A stretch of 64,000 bases of DNA from positions 4,030,001 through 4,094,000 of the forward strand of contig FNSS01000001.1 in assembly GCA_900104855.1 (NCBI GenBank), given 5' to 3'. Position numbers and translations under genes: made by a program. The DNA is from Rhizobiales bacterium GAS188. Lineage in GTDB: Bacteria > Pseudomonadota > Alphaproteobacteria > Rhizobiales > Beijerinckiaceae. This document shows positions 15,058 through 23,139 of the stretch, one piece after another (position 1 is the stretch's first letter; each line of letters begins with the position of its first letter). The notes beneath the pieces are model-generated. The model was not told where the DNA came from, did no database searches, and saw only the letters and a list, made by a program, of their open reading frames with translations.

Positions 15058-16038
15058 ATGCGTGCCGGGCAGATCCTGGTCTTCGCCTTGCGCCGCCTGC
15101 TCATCGCCGTGCCGCTGCTGGTCTGCGTCGTCGTCGTCAACTTCACGCTGATCGAGCTCGCTCCTGGCGATCCCATCACCGTGCTGGTCGGCGATTATCC
15201 GGCGCCCGAAGAATATGTGGCGCAGGTGCGCAAGGATTTCGGCCTCGACCAGAAGCTGCCGCAGCGCCTCTTCGCTTATCTCGGCCAAGTGGGGCGGGGC
15301 AATCTCGGCTTCTCCTTCGTCAACCGGCAGGCCGTGCTCGACCTCATCCTGGAGCGCCTCGGCGCCACACTCGCCCTCACCTTGACGTCTCTCGCCTTCG
15401 CGACGCTCGCGGGCGTCAGCCTCGGCGCGCTCGCGGCAATGCGGCGCGGCAGCGCCCTCGATGCCGGCTTGCAGACGGCCTCGCTCGCCGGCTACTCGAT
15501 CCCTGAATTTTGGATCGGCCAGATCCTGATCATCGTCTTCGCCGTCTGGCTCGGCCTTTTGCCCTCGCAAGGCGCTCATTCGCTGCGCGCCCCGCGCGAC
15601 GGCATCGGGATGGCGCTCGATACGGTGAGCCATCTGGTGCTGCCGGCGCTCGCTCTGTCCTTCCGCTATCTGGCGCTGATCTCGCGCATGACGCGGGCGA
15701 GCCTGATCGAGGTCATGAATGCCGATTTCATCCTGGCGGCGCGCTCGCGCGGCGCCTCGGAGCGCCGGGTGCTGTTCGCCCATGCGTTCCGCAACGCCGC
15801 GGCGCCGGTGGTGACCGTGATCGGCTATAATCTCGGCCTCGTCCTTGCCGGAGCGACGCTCATCGAGAGCGTGTTCGGCTGGCCCGGAATCGGGCGCCTG
15901 CTCTTCACCTCGATCGCGGCGCGCGACTATCCGGTGATGACCGGCATTCTCCTCTTGCTCTCGGCGACCGTGGTGATCGCCAATCTCATGACCGACATCG
16001 TGCAAGCCGTGATCGATCCGCGCGTGCGCCGGCCATGA
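15058..16038 (+). CDS. ABC transporter permease, DppB/NikB type
   Basis: 326 residues, six helices. The N-terminal helix (RRLLIAVPLLVCVVVVNFTLIELAPGDP) and the EAA loop (FILAARSRGASERRVLFAHAFRNAAAP) are typical of the DppB/OppB subunit. Together with the next permease it forms the membrane channel of the peptide importer. Its stop overlaps the next start by 4 bp. Confidence 0.92.
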   Translation: MRAGQILVFALRRLLIAVPLLVCVVVVNFTLIELAPGDPITVLVGDYPAPEEYVAQVRKDFGLDQKLPQRLFAYLGQVGRGNLGFSFVNRQAVLDLILERLGATLALTLTSLAFATLAGVSLGALAAMRRGSALDAGLQTASLAGYSIPEFWIGQILIIVFAVWLGLLPSQGAHSLRAPRDGIGMALDTVSHLVLPALALSFRYLALISRMTRASLIEVMNADFILAARSRGASERRVLFAHAFRNAAAPVVTVIGYNLGLVLAGATLIESVFGWPGIGRLLFTSIAARDYPVMTGILLLLSATVVIANLMTDIVQAVIDPRVRRP

Positions 16039-16913
16039 GCCTCGATGCCGCCGAGCTGACGCGCGAGGGGTTGGCGCCGCCGTCGCGCCGCACCGAATTC
16101 CTGCGGCGCCTCTCAGGCGCGCGCCTGCCGGCCCTGTTCGTGGTGCTGGTCGCGGCGACCGCCATCGCGGCGCCGCTCCTCACCAGCTACGCCCCCGATG
16201 CCGGCGGCCCGGACGCATTGCAGCCGCCGCTCTCGCCCGGCCATTGGCTCGGCACCGACAATATCGGCCGCGATCTCTGGGCCGAGCTCGCCTATGGGGC
16301 GCGCGTCTCGCTCTCGGTCGGCATTCTCGCGGCCTTGAGCGCGCTCGCCATAGGGGTCGTGGTGGGCGCGGCCGCCGGCTATGCCGGGGGCGCCCTCGAC
16401 GCTTTCCTGATGCGCCTCTCTGAATTCTTCCAGACGCTGCCGCGCTTCGTGCTGGCGCTGATCATCGTGGCGCTGTTCGGCGCAGGCATCGGCAAGGTGA
16501 TCTTGGTGCTCGCCATCCTGTCCTGGCCGCAGACGGCGCGCGTGGTGCGCGCTTCGGTCATGAGTCTCAAGACCGCGCCCTTCATCGATGCGGCGCGGGT
16601 TGGCGGCATGCCTCCGACGGCGATCGTGCTGCGCGAGATCCTGCCCAACGCGCTCGCCCCGATCGTGGTCGTCACCTCGCTCGACGTCGCGACGGCGATC
16701 TTGCTCGAAGCGAGCCTCAGCTTCTTCGGGCTCGGCGATCCGAACCTGCCCTCCTGGGGCGCCATGCTGAACGTGGCGCAGGATTATCTGCGCCAGGCCT
16801 GGTGGATGTCGCTGTTCCCGGGCGCTGCCATCGCCCTCACCGTGCTCGCCTTCAACCGGATCGGCGACTGCCTGAACGATGCGCTCAATCCGAAATTAAG
16901 GGATGGGAGATGA
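16035..16913 (+). CDS. ABC transporter permease, DppC type
   Basis: 292 residues. The DppC subfamily signature HWLGTDNIGRDLWAELAYGARVSLSVG follows the first helix, and the EAA loop is PFIDAARVGGMPPTAIVLREILPN. It is the second channel half of the importer. It overlaps both neighbours by 4 bp (ATGA), so the block from 15058 to 18954 is translated as a coupled unit. Confidence 0.92.
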   Translation: MSLDAAELTREGLAPPSRRTEFLRRLSGARLPALFVVLVAATAIAAPLLTSYAPDAGGPDALQPPLSPGHWLGTDNIGRDLWAELAYGARVSLSVGILAALSALAIGVVVGAAAGYAGGALDAFLMRLSEFFQTLPRFVLALIIVALFGAGIGKVILVLAILSWPQTARVVRASVMSLKTAPFIDAARVGGMPPTAIVLREILPNALAPIVVVTSLDVATAILLEASLSFFGLGDPNLPSWGAMLNVAQDYLRQAWWMSLFPGAAIALTVLAFNRIGDCLNDALNPKLRDGR

Positions 16914-17920
16914 GCGCGCCTCTGCTCGAGGTCGAGAATCTCTGCGTCGATCTCGCGGGCCGGGACGGAGCGCTGCGGCTCGTCGACGGCATTTCGCTCA
17001 AGGTCGAGGCCGGCGAGACGGTCGGGCTCGTCGGCGAATCCGGCTGCGGCAAGTCGATGACGGCCTATGCGCTCCTCAACCTGTTCCCGACGCCTTCGGT
17101 GTCGGTCTCAGAGGGCGCCATCCGCTTCGAGGGGCAGGATCTGCGGGCGCTGTCGCCACAGGCCTGGCGCCAATTGCGCGGCGCGCGCATCGCCATGATC
17201 TTCCAGGATCCGTCGGGCTTCCTCGATCCGCTCATGCCGGTCGGCAGGCAGATTGCCGAGACGCTGATTTCGCACGGACGCAAGCGCGGCGTCGCGGCGC
17301 GTGTGCAGGAGCTCCTGGCGCTTCTGGAATTGCCCGATCCCGCTGTGATCGCCGGCAAATATCCGCATGAGCTTTCGGGCGGGCAGCGCCAGCGCGTGCT
17401 GATCGCGGCGGCGCTCGCCATGGAGCCGGCGCTCCTGATCGCCGATGAGCCGACGACGGCGCTCGACGTGACCGTGCAGGCCGGCATCCTCGATCTGCTC
17501 GGACGGCTGCGCGACCGGCTCGGCCTCGCCATGCTGCTGATCACCCATGATCTCGGCGTGGTGGCCGAGAGCTGCGAGCGCGTCTATGTGATGTATGCGG
17601 GCCGCATCGTCGAAACCAACAGCGCCGCCGCGCTGTTCGCGCATCCGCGCCACCCCTATACGGCCGGCCTGTTGAAGAGCACCTTGCCGTTCGAGGGACG
17701 GGGCGAGCTGTTCTCCATTCCGGGGCGCGTGCCCTCCCCAAAACGGCTCGGCGCCGGGCAGCAGCCGGCCTGCCGCTTCGAGCCGCGCTGCCCCGCGGCG
17801 CGGAACGATCCTTGTGGATTGCGCGACCCGGCGCTCCTCGCCCGAGCGGGCGGTGGGGACGCCTGCTGGCGAGCCGATGAGATCGCCGGCGAGGATATCT
17901 GGGCAGGCTCCGCCACATGA
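16910..17920 (+). CDS. ABC transporter ATP-binding protein, DppD type
   Basis: 336 residues. Walker A GESGCGKS, Q-loop FQDPSGFLDP, signature LSGGQRQRV, Walker B LLIADEPTTALD and switch H in THD are all intact. The C-terminal oligopeptide/dipeptide domain (HPRHPYTAGLLKS, then cysteines in CRFEPRCPAARNDPCG) is present; in this family those cysteines can bind an iron-sulfur cluster. ATG 16910 overlaps the preceding stop. It energises the importer together with the next gene. Confidence 0.93.
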   Translation: MSAPLLEVENLCVDLAGRDGALRLVDGISLKVEAGETVGLVGESGCGKSMTAYALLNLFPTPSVSVSEGAIRFEGQDLRALSPQAWRQLRGARIAMIFQDPSGFLDPLMPVGRQIAETLISHGRKRGVAARVQELLALLELPDPAVIAGKYPHELSGGQRQRVLIAAALAMEPALLIADEPTTALDVTVQAGILDLLGRLRDRLGLAMLLITHDLGVVAESCERVYVMYAGRIVETNSAAALFAHPRHPYTAGLLKSTLPFEGRGELFSIPGRVPSPKRLGAGQQPACRFEPRCPAARNDPCGLRDPALLARAGGGDACWRADEIAGEDIWAGSAT

Positions 17921-18954
17921 GCGCCGCGGACGCAGCGCCCACTTTGGAACCGCGCACAAGCGACGGCGCGCTGCTCGCGGCGCATTTGGTCAGCTGCCAT
18001 TTCCCGGTTTCCGCGGGCTCGCGCCTCTTTGGGGCGCACCGCGTGCTGAAGGCGGTCGACACGGTTTCGCTGGCACTGTCGCCGGGCGAGGTCGTGGCGC
18101 TGGTCGGCGAGAGCGGTTCGGGCAAGTCGACGCTCGGGCGCCTGCTGCTCGGCCTCGCGCCGCCGACCCATGGCGCCGTCACCTATCAGGGACAGGACAT
18201 CGCGACGCTGACCGGCGAGCCCTGGCGCCGCTTCCGCCGCGAGGTCCAGGTGGTCTTCCAGGATACCGGCACCTCGCTCAATCCGCGTCGCCCGGTCGGC
18301 GACGCGGTCGCGATGCCGCTGCGCTACAATCTCGGCCTGGCGCCGCGCCAGGCGAGCAGTGAGGTCGACGCCCTGCTCGACCAGGTGGGGCTTGCGCCTT
18401 CCACCTTCCGTCATCGCCTGCCGCATGAATTGTCGGGCGGCCAGCGGCAGCGCATCGGCCTCGCCCGCGCCCTGGCGTCGCAGCCGCGCGTCATCATCGC
18501 CGACGAGCCGGTCTCCGCGCTCGACGTCTCGGTCAGGGCGCAGATGCTGACCTTGATGCGCGCTCTCTCGCGCGACCAGGGCGTGTCGCTCCTCGTCATC
18601 ACCCATGATCTCGGCGTGGTGCGCGCCATCGCGGACCGGGTGCTGGTCATGTATCTCGGCAGGATCGTCGAGGAGGGCGTGGCGGCCGAGGTGATCGCCC
18701 GCCCGCGCCATCCCTATACGGGCGCGCTCCTTGCCGCGACGCCGATCGCCGATCCCGGCCGGCGCGGCACAAGGCAGCGCACGGCCTTGCGGGGCGATCC
18801 GCCTTCAGCCACCGACCTGCCCTCGGGCTGCCGCTTCTGCACGCGCTGCCCGCATGCGGCGCCGCTCTGCGCCGAGCGCGAGCCGGTGCTGACGCGCGTT
18901 TCCGATACAACCTTCGCGGCTTGCCATTTCCCACTGGAGACGCTGCCGATGTGA
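17917..18954 (+). CDS. ABC transporter ATP-binding protein, DppF type
   Basis: 345 residues. Walker A GESGSGKST, signature LSGGQRQRI, Walker B VIIADEPVSALD, THD switch, and a C-terminal oligopeptide domain with CRFCTRCPHAAPLC. It is the second ATPase of the importer and last gene of the operon. A family A repeat starts 23 bp after its stop and probably acts as transcript end structure. Confidence 0.93.
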   Translation: MSAADAAPTLEPRTSDGALLAAHLVSCHFPVSAGSRLFGAHRVLKAVDTVSLALSPGEVVALVGESGSGKSTLGRLLLGLAPPTHGAVTYQGQDIATLTGEPWRRFRREVQVVFQDTGTSLNPRRPVGDAVAMPLRYNLGLAPRQASSEVDALLDQVGLAPSTFRHRLPHELSGGQRQRIGLARALASQPRVIIADEPVSALDVSVRAQMLTLMRALSRDQGVSLLVITHDLGVVRAIADRVLVMYLGRIVEEGVAAEVIARPRHPYTGALLAATPIADPGRRGTRQRTALRGDPPSATDLPSGCRFCTRCPHAAPLCAEREPVLTRVSDTTFAACHFPLETLPM

Positions 18955-18976
18955 GGGACCGCGCTGGGCGCGCCTC

Positions 18977-19111
18977 CTTCTCCCGCGTTTGGCGGGAGAA
19001 GGTGCCCGAACGTAGTGAGGGCGGATGAGGGACGCCGGTGAAGCGCTCAACCGCCCCTCATCCGCCTCGGCTTCGCCTCGGCACCTTCTTCCGCGAAAGG
19101 GCGGGAGAAGG
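18977..19111. repeat. Dispersed repeat family A, copy 2
   Basis: Same layout as the copy at 10932: outer CCTTCTCCCGC/GCGGGAGAAGG hairpins and the central GGGCGGATGAGGG palindrome. It lies between the convergent DppF-type and GNAT genes and extends into the GNAT coding sequence. Confidence 0.85.
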
Positions 19112-19568
19112 TTGCGCGCTCGTTTCTCCGCCCCTCCAGATTGAGCGAGAGCCGTTGCCGGCTAAGGCGCGGCGCCCAGCCTTGACGGGTCCAGAAGCGC
19201 ATCGCCGCCTCGTTCTCCAGCACGACGTCGAGATGCACCCAGGAAATCGCTTCGGCCGCCAGTTTCTCCAGGCAGAATTCGATCATGCGCCCGGCGATGC
19301 CCATGCGGCGCCAATCGGCATCGACCGCGACGCGCTGGATGAAGCCGCATCGCCCATCATGCCCCGCCATCACCACTCCGATCACTCGGCTTTCGACGAG
19401 CGCCACGACACTCAAGCCCGGATTGCGCTTAAGATACCGGGCAACGCCGTCGGCTGCGTCGGTCGCACGGATCTCGACGCCGACCGCCGTCCACAGGCGG
19501 AAGACGGGACGATAATGCTCCATGGTCATGGCGGCGAGCCGCATAGTGTCTGATGGGGGCTGGGGCAT
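19047..19568 (-). CDS. GNAT family N-acetyltransferase
   Basis: 173 residues. The acetyl-CoA binding motif is FIQRVAVDADWRRMGIAGRMI (V/I-x-P-x-x-R-x-x-G/A class), followed by HLDVVLENEAAMRFWTRQGW. The substrate is unknown. The last 21 or so codons (ending [13 protein letters not shown]) are read from a family A repeat, so the C-terminus has been replaced or extended by repeat sequence. ATG 19568 is preceded by AAAGGAAG. A strong intrinsic terminator lies 38 bp upstream of the start, separating it from a possible small RNA. Confidence 0.82.
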   Translation of the reverse strand: MPQPPSDTMRLAAMTMEHYRPVFRLWTAVGVEIRATDAADGVARYLKRNPGLSVVALVESRVIGVVMAGHDGRCGFIQRVAVDADWRRMGIAGRMIEFCLEKLAAEAISWVHLDVVLENEAAMRFWTRQGWAPRLSRQRLSLNLEGRRNERATFSRPFAEEGAEAKPRRMRGG

Positions 19569-19605
19569 CCCCGCTTCCTTTCGAATGGATCGAGATCAGG
19601 ACATG

Positions 19606-19633
19606 AAAAAACCCGCCGATGGACATCGGCGGG
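19606..19633 (-). terminator. Rho-independent terminator
   Basis: On the minus strand a perfect 9-bp stem (CCCGCCGAT / ATCGGCGGG) with a 4-base loop is followed by six Ts. It would end a minus-strand transcript arriving from about 19770, before the GNAT gene. Confidence 0.8.
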
Positions 19634-19773
19634 CTGCGAGGTGAATCGAAGAGAGCTTGGCTTAGGCTGCCGACAAACCGGCAGATCGCTCTCGACCCTG
19701 TGCACGCAGCAACGCCGCCATCGGCTCTGGGCGTCGGCGTCGGCTTGCGGCGGTGAGGGCGTGCGTGTTCACG
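19606..19773 (-). ncRNA. Candidate small RNA or leader transcript
   Basis: A minus-strand TTGACA (19802-19807) and TATGGC (19780-19785) with 16-bp spacing make a reasonable sigma-70 promoter, and the terminator at 19606-19633 closes a transcript of about 165 nt. A small hairpin CTGCCG/CGGCAG lies inside, near 19675. A GTG-initiated frame of 61 codons (19662-19847) covers the region but begins upstream of this promoter. It could be a free small RNA, or an attenuator for the GNAT gene. No known RNA family was recognised. Confidence 0.3.
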
Positions 19774-19779
19774 GCGTCT

Positions 19780-19807
19780 GCCATAAGGCTCTGGCGTGCG
19801 TTGTCAA
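19780..19807 (-). promoter_or_regulatory. Putative sigma-70 promoter for the small transcript
   Basis: TTGACA at 19802-19807 and TATGGC at 19780-19785 on the minus strand, 16 bp apart. The only matching downstream signal is the terminator at 19606. Confidence 0.35.
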
Positions 19808-19956
19808 CGGCAGCGCCGGGATCAGGCGAGTAGAAAACGATGTTCACAATCTCAATGCAGTCCGCGGCATCGATTCATGCTCCGCCGCGTCCTGGATGAC
19901 CGGGCGTGGGTATTATGCAAAGCTCCCGAGGCAGCGCGCCCATGAGGAGGTGAGAC

Positions 19957-20418
19957 ATGGCTCTTTATGCACTGGCATTGCTGCTCGGCGTCATCGCGGG
20001 GCTGCGTGCCATGACCGCACCTGCCGCGGTCAGCTGGGCGGCGCATCTCGGCCATTTGCATCTGCAGGATACGCCGCTCGCTTTCCTCGGCTTTACGTGG
20101 ACGCCCTATGTCATCACCCTCCTGGCGATCGTCGAGCTGGTCACCGACCAGCTGCCCTCGACGCCGAGCCGCAAGGTGCCGATGCAATTCGGCGCCCGCA
20201 TCGTCAGCGGCGCCCTGTGCGGCGGCGCCATCGGAGCGTCGGGCGGCGCCCTGATCGGCGGGCTTGTGGCTGGCGTGATCGGCGCCGTCATCGGCACGCT
20301 CGGTGGCGCCGAAGCGAGGGCCCGACTCGCGACGGCGTTCGGCAAGGATCTGCCCGCCGCCCTGATCGAAGATGTGGTCGCCATCCTGGGCGCGGCCCTG
20401 ATCGTGGCGGCCGCATGA
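19957..20418 (+). CDS. DUF4126 membrane protein
   Basis: 153 residues with four or five hydrophobic helices. The family hallmarks GLRAMTAPAAVSW near the N-terminus and ELVTDQLPSTPSR in the middle are clear. The glycine-rich third quarter (GGAIGASGGALIGGLVAGVIG) packs as small-residue helices. The function is unknown in the literature I know. GAGGAGG precedes ATG 19957. Its stop overlaps the start of the flavin oxidoreductase by 4 bp, so the two are coupled and the membrane protein may work with that enzyme. Confidence 0.8.
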   Translation: MALYALALLLGVIAGLRAMTAPAAVSWAAHLGHLHLQDTPLAFLGFTWTPYVITLLAIVELVTDQLPSTPSRKVPMQFGARIVSGALCGGAIGASGGALIGGLVAGVIGAVIGTLGGAEARARLATAFGKDLPAALIEDVVAILGAALIVAAA

Positions 20419-21788
20419 CCCGGCAGTTCGACGCCATCATCATCGGCGCGGGCCAGGCCGGCCCCTCGCTCGCCGGGCGCCTGACCGCTGCCGGCATGAC
20501 TGTCGCGATGGTCGAGCGCAAGCTGTTCGGCGGCACCTGCGTCAACACCGGCTGCACGCCGACCAAGACCCTGGTCGCCAGCGCCTATGCGGCGCATCTG
20601 GCACGCCGTGCGGCGGATTACGGCATCGGCATCGCGGGGCCGGTGACGGTCGATATGAAAGCCGTGAAGGCGCGCAAGGATGCGGTCACGCTCAAGTCAC
20701 GCAACGGCATCGAATCCTGGCTGAAGGGCATGGACAAATGCAGCGTCTACCAGGACCATGCGCGTTTCGTGTCGCCGCGCGAGCTCGAGGTCGGCGGCGA
20801 GCTCATCACGGCCGGGCGCATCTTCATCAATGTGGGTGGGCGGGCGCTGGTGCCCGACATGCCGGGCGTCGAGCAGGTGCGCTTTCTGACCAACACCTCG
20901 ATCCTCGAGCTCGACACCTTGCCGCGGCATCTGGTGGTCGTCGGGGGCAGCTATGTCGGCCTCGAATTCGCGCAGATGTATCGCCGCTTCGGCAGCGAGG
21001 TAACGGTGGTCGAGAAAGCACCGCGCCTGATCCAGCGCGAGGACGAGGATGTCTCCTCGGCCGTCCAGGACATCCTGGCAGGCGAAGGGATCAAGCTCCG
21101 CCTTCGCGCCGAATGCATCCGCTTCGCGCCGCGCGGAGCGGAGATTGCGGTCGGCGTCGATTGCACGACCGGCGCGCCGGAAGTCGAGGGCTCGCATGTG
21201 CTGCTCGCCGTCGGCCGGCGGCCGAACACCGATGATCTCGGCCTCGACAAGGCCGGCGTCAAGCTCGATGCGCGCGGCTATATCGTGGTCGATGATCAGT
21301 TGCGCACGAGCGTGCCGGGCATCTGGGCGCTCGGCGATTGCAACGGCAAGGGCGCCTTCACGCACACTTCTTATAACGACTTCGAGATCGTCGCGGCGAA
21401 TCTCCTCGATCACGATGAGCGACGCGTCAGCGACCGCATCGGCGCCTATGCGCTCTATGTCGATCCGCCGCTCGGCCGCGTCGGCATGAGCGAAGACGAA
21501 GCCCGCAAATCCGGACGGAAGATACGTGTCGGCATGCGGCCGATGACGCGGGTCGGGCGCGCCGTCGAGAAGGGCGAGACGCAGGGTTTCATGAAGATCG
21601 TCGTCGATGCCGAGAGCAAGGCGATCCTCGGCGCGTCGATATTGGGGGTCGGCGGCGACGAGGCGATCCATGGTGTCCTCGACATGATGTATGCCAAGGC
21701 GCCCTACACGGCCTTGCAGCGGGCCGTGCATATCCATCCGACCGTGTCGGAGCTGATCCCGACATTGCTGTCCGAGCTCGTGCCTTGA
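20415..21788 (+). CDS. FAD-dependent pyridine nucleotide-disulfide oxidoreductase, mercuric reductase-like
   Basis: 457 residues. The FAD site is IIIGAGQAGPSLAGRL, the redox-active CVNTGC has C42 and C47, the NAD(P) site is VVVGGSYVGLEFAQ, the second FAD block is IWALGDCNGKGAFTHT, and the dimerisation domain contains HPTVSEL. This combination marks the class I flavin disulfide reductase group that includes MerA and RclA. There are no extra C-terminal cysteines of true MerA and no mer genes nearby, so mercury reduction is not supported. A stress or quinone/metal reductase role is more likely. Confidence 0.88.
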   Translation: MTRQFDAIIIGAGQAGPSLAGRLTAAGMTVAMVERKLFGGTCVNTGCTPTKTLVASAYAAHLARRAADYGIGIAGPVTVDMKAVKARKDAVTLKSRNGIESWLKGMDKCSVYQDHARFVSPRELEVGGELITAGRIFINVGGRALVPDMPGVEQVRFLTNTSILELDTLPRHLVVVGGSYVGLEFAQMYRRFGSEVTVVEKAPRLIQREDEDVSSAVQDILAGEGIKLRLRAECIRFAPRGAEIAVGVDCTTGAPEVEGSHVLLAVGRRPNTDDLGLDKAGVKLDARGYIVVDDQLRTSVPGIWALGDCNGKGAFTHTSYNDFEIVAANLLDHDERRVSDRIGAYALYVDPPLGRVGMSEDEARKSGRKIRVGMRPMTRVGRAVEKGETQGFMKIVVDAESKAILGASILGVGGDEAIHGVLDMMYAKAPYTALQRAVHIHPTVSELIPTLLSELVP

Positions 21789-21791
21789 GGC

Positions 21792-21835
21792 GGCGAAGCT
21801 ATCCAGGTCAAGTCAGGGGCCTGGATGGCTTCGCC
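21792..21835. repeat. Hairpin of the CCTGGAT-GGCTTCGC repeat type (family E)
   Basis: GGCGAAGCTATCCAGG and CCTGGATGGCTTCGCC face each other across 12 bases just after the oxidoreductase stop, followed by GCGGCTCGCAATGAC. This wording is a common intergenic repeat in alphaproteobacteria. It may help terminate transcription, although no T-run follows. Confidence 0.6.
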
Positions 21836-21957
21836 TGCGGCTCGCAATGACCGCGTCGGCACAAGAGAGGGCCCGCGCCATGCTCTCCAGATCTTGATGG
21901 CTTGGCGTCGCTCAAGGGGTTATTGTCAGGCGAGCCCGCGCGATTGAGGACGGCACC

Positions 21958-23136
21958 ATGCCTCATGTGAAGAGATTTCGCGACAACCAGGCCAAGGGGC
22001 AGATTTGGGGGAGAATCTGGGGGCGAGCCTCATGCTTTGCCCTGCTGGCCTTGCTCGCCAGCTGCAACAAGTCAGGTGAGGCCCAGGCGCCGGCTCCTCC
22101 TCCGCCGGCCGTGGGAACCCAGCTGGCGCAGACGCAAGGCATCGCTCGCTCCTACGCGTTCGTCGGCCGCATCAAGGCCGTCAACACGGTCCAGCTGCGG
22201 GCACGGGTCGAGGGATTCCTCGAGAAGGTGTTGTTTACGGAAGGACAGGACGTCAAGACGGGCGATCTGCTCTTCCAGATCGAGAAAACCCAATATGAGG
22301 CGGGTGTCGATCAGGCCAAAGCCAATCTCGCATCGGCCGAGGCCGTGGAGCTCAACGCCCAGATGCAATTCAATCGCGCCTCGGAGCTGGTCAGGAGAGA
22401 GACCGGCACGCAGGCGACGCTCGATCAGAACCGCGCCAATCTCGAGGCCGCAAAAGCCAGCATCCTCCAAAACAAGGCGGCGCTCACAGTCGCCCAGGAA
22501 AACCTCAGCTATACGGATATCTTGGCGCCGGTCGATGGTCGCATCGGATTGACCACCTACACGCGCGGCAATCTCGTCAATTCCGCGAGCGGCGTCCTGG
22601 CCACCATCGTCAGCCAGGATCCGATCTATGTGCAGTTTCCGGTGAGCGTGCGCCAGCTCGACGAGATCAGGGCGGCGCGCCGCCAGGAGGATGGCAAGCT
22701 CATCAAGATCGAGATCGTCGTGCGTCTGACGACCGGCAAGGAATACGCGCATTCGGGAGTATGGAACTACACCGACACCCAGGTCGATCAGCAGACCGAT
22801 ACGCTCGCCATGCGCGCCACCATGCCGAACCCCGAGCGGCAGCTGGTGGATGGCGAGTTCGTGACCGTGGAGCTCAAGGAACGCGAGGAGCAGCAGCGCC
22901 TGATGGTACCGCAAGCTGCGCTGCAGATCGATCAGGCCGGCAATTATCTGCTGATCGTGAATGGTGAGCACAAGGTCGAGATGCGGCGGGTCACGACGGG
23001 AACGACCCAAGGGCCCGACGTCGTGATCCAGACCGGTCTGCACGAAGGCGAGGCGGTGATCGTCGACGGGGTGCAGAAAGTACGGCCGGGGCAAACTGTC
23101 GACGCGACGGCGATCGCGCCGAGCAGCGGAGGCTGA
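21958..23136 (+). CDS. RND efflux periplasmic adaptor (membrane fusion protein)
   Basis: 392 residues. A lipoprotein-type signal ends LLASC, with the lipidated cysteine at C36, followed by a proline-rich linker. Next come a lipoyl/hairpin region (LRARVEGFLEKVLFTEGQDVKTGDLLFQIE), a coiled-coil hairpin, the matching lipoyl half (SYTDILAPVDGRIGL), and beta-barrel and membrane-proximal domains. It is AcrA/MexA-like and bridges the inner-membrane pump to an outer-membrane channel. A short 12-bp tandem duplication near the start encodes IWGRIWGR. The pump gene follows 3 bp later. Confidence 0.92.
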   Translation: MPHVKRFRDNQAKGQIWGRIWGRASCFALLALLASCNKSGEAQAPAPPPPAVGTQLAQTQGIARSYAFVGRIKAVNTVQLRARVEGFLEKVLFTEGQDVKTGDLLFQIEKTQYEAGVDQAKANLASAEAVELNAQMQFNRASELVRRETGTQATLDQNRANLEAAKASILQNKAALTVAQENLSYTDILAPVDGRIGLTTYTRGNLVNSASGVLATIVSQDPIYVQFPVSVRQLDEIRAARRQEDGKLIKIEIVVRLTTGKEYAHSGVWNYTDTQVDQQTDTLAMRATMPNPERQLVDGEFVTVELKEREEQQRLMVPQAALQIDQAGNYLLIVNGEHKVEMRRVTTGTTQGPDVVIQTGLHEGEAVIVDGVQKVRPGQTVDATAIAPSSGG

Positions 23137-23139
23137 GAG

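Noticed and set aside
20415-21788. Mercuric reductase
   Set aside because: The redox motif and fold fit the wider flavin disulfide family, but the C-terminal cysteine pair and other mer genes are missing.
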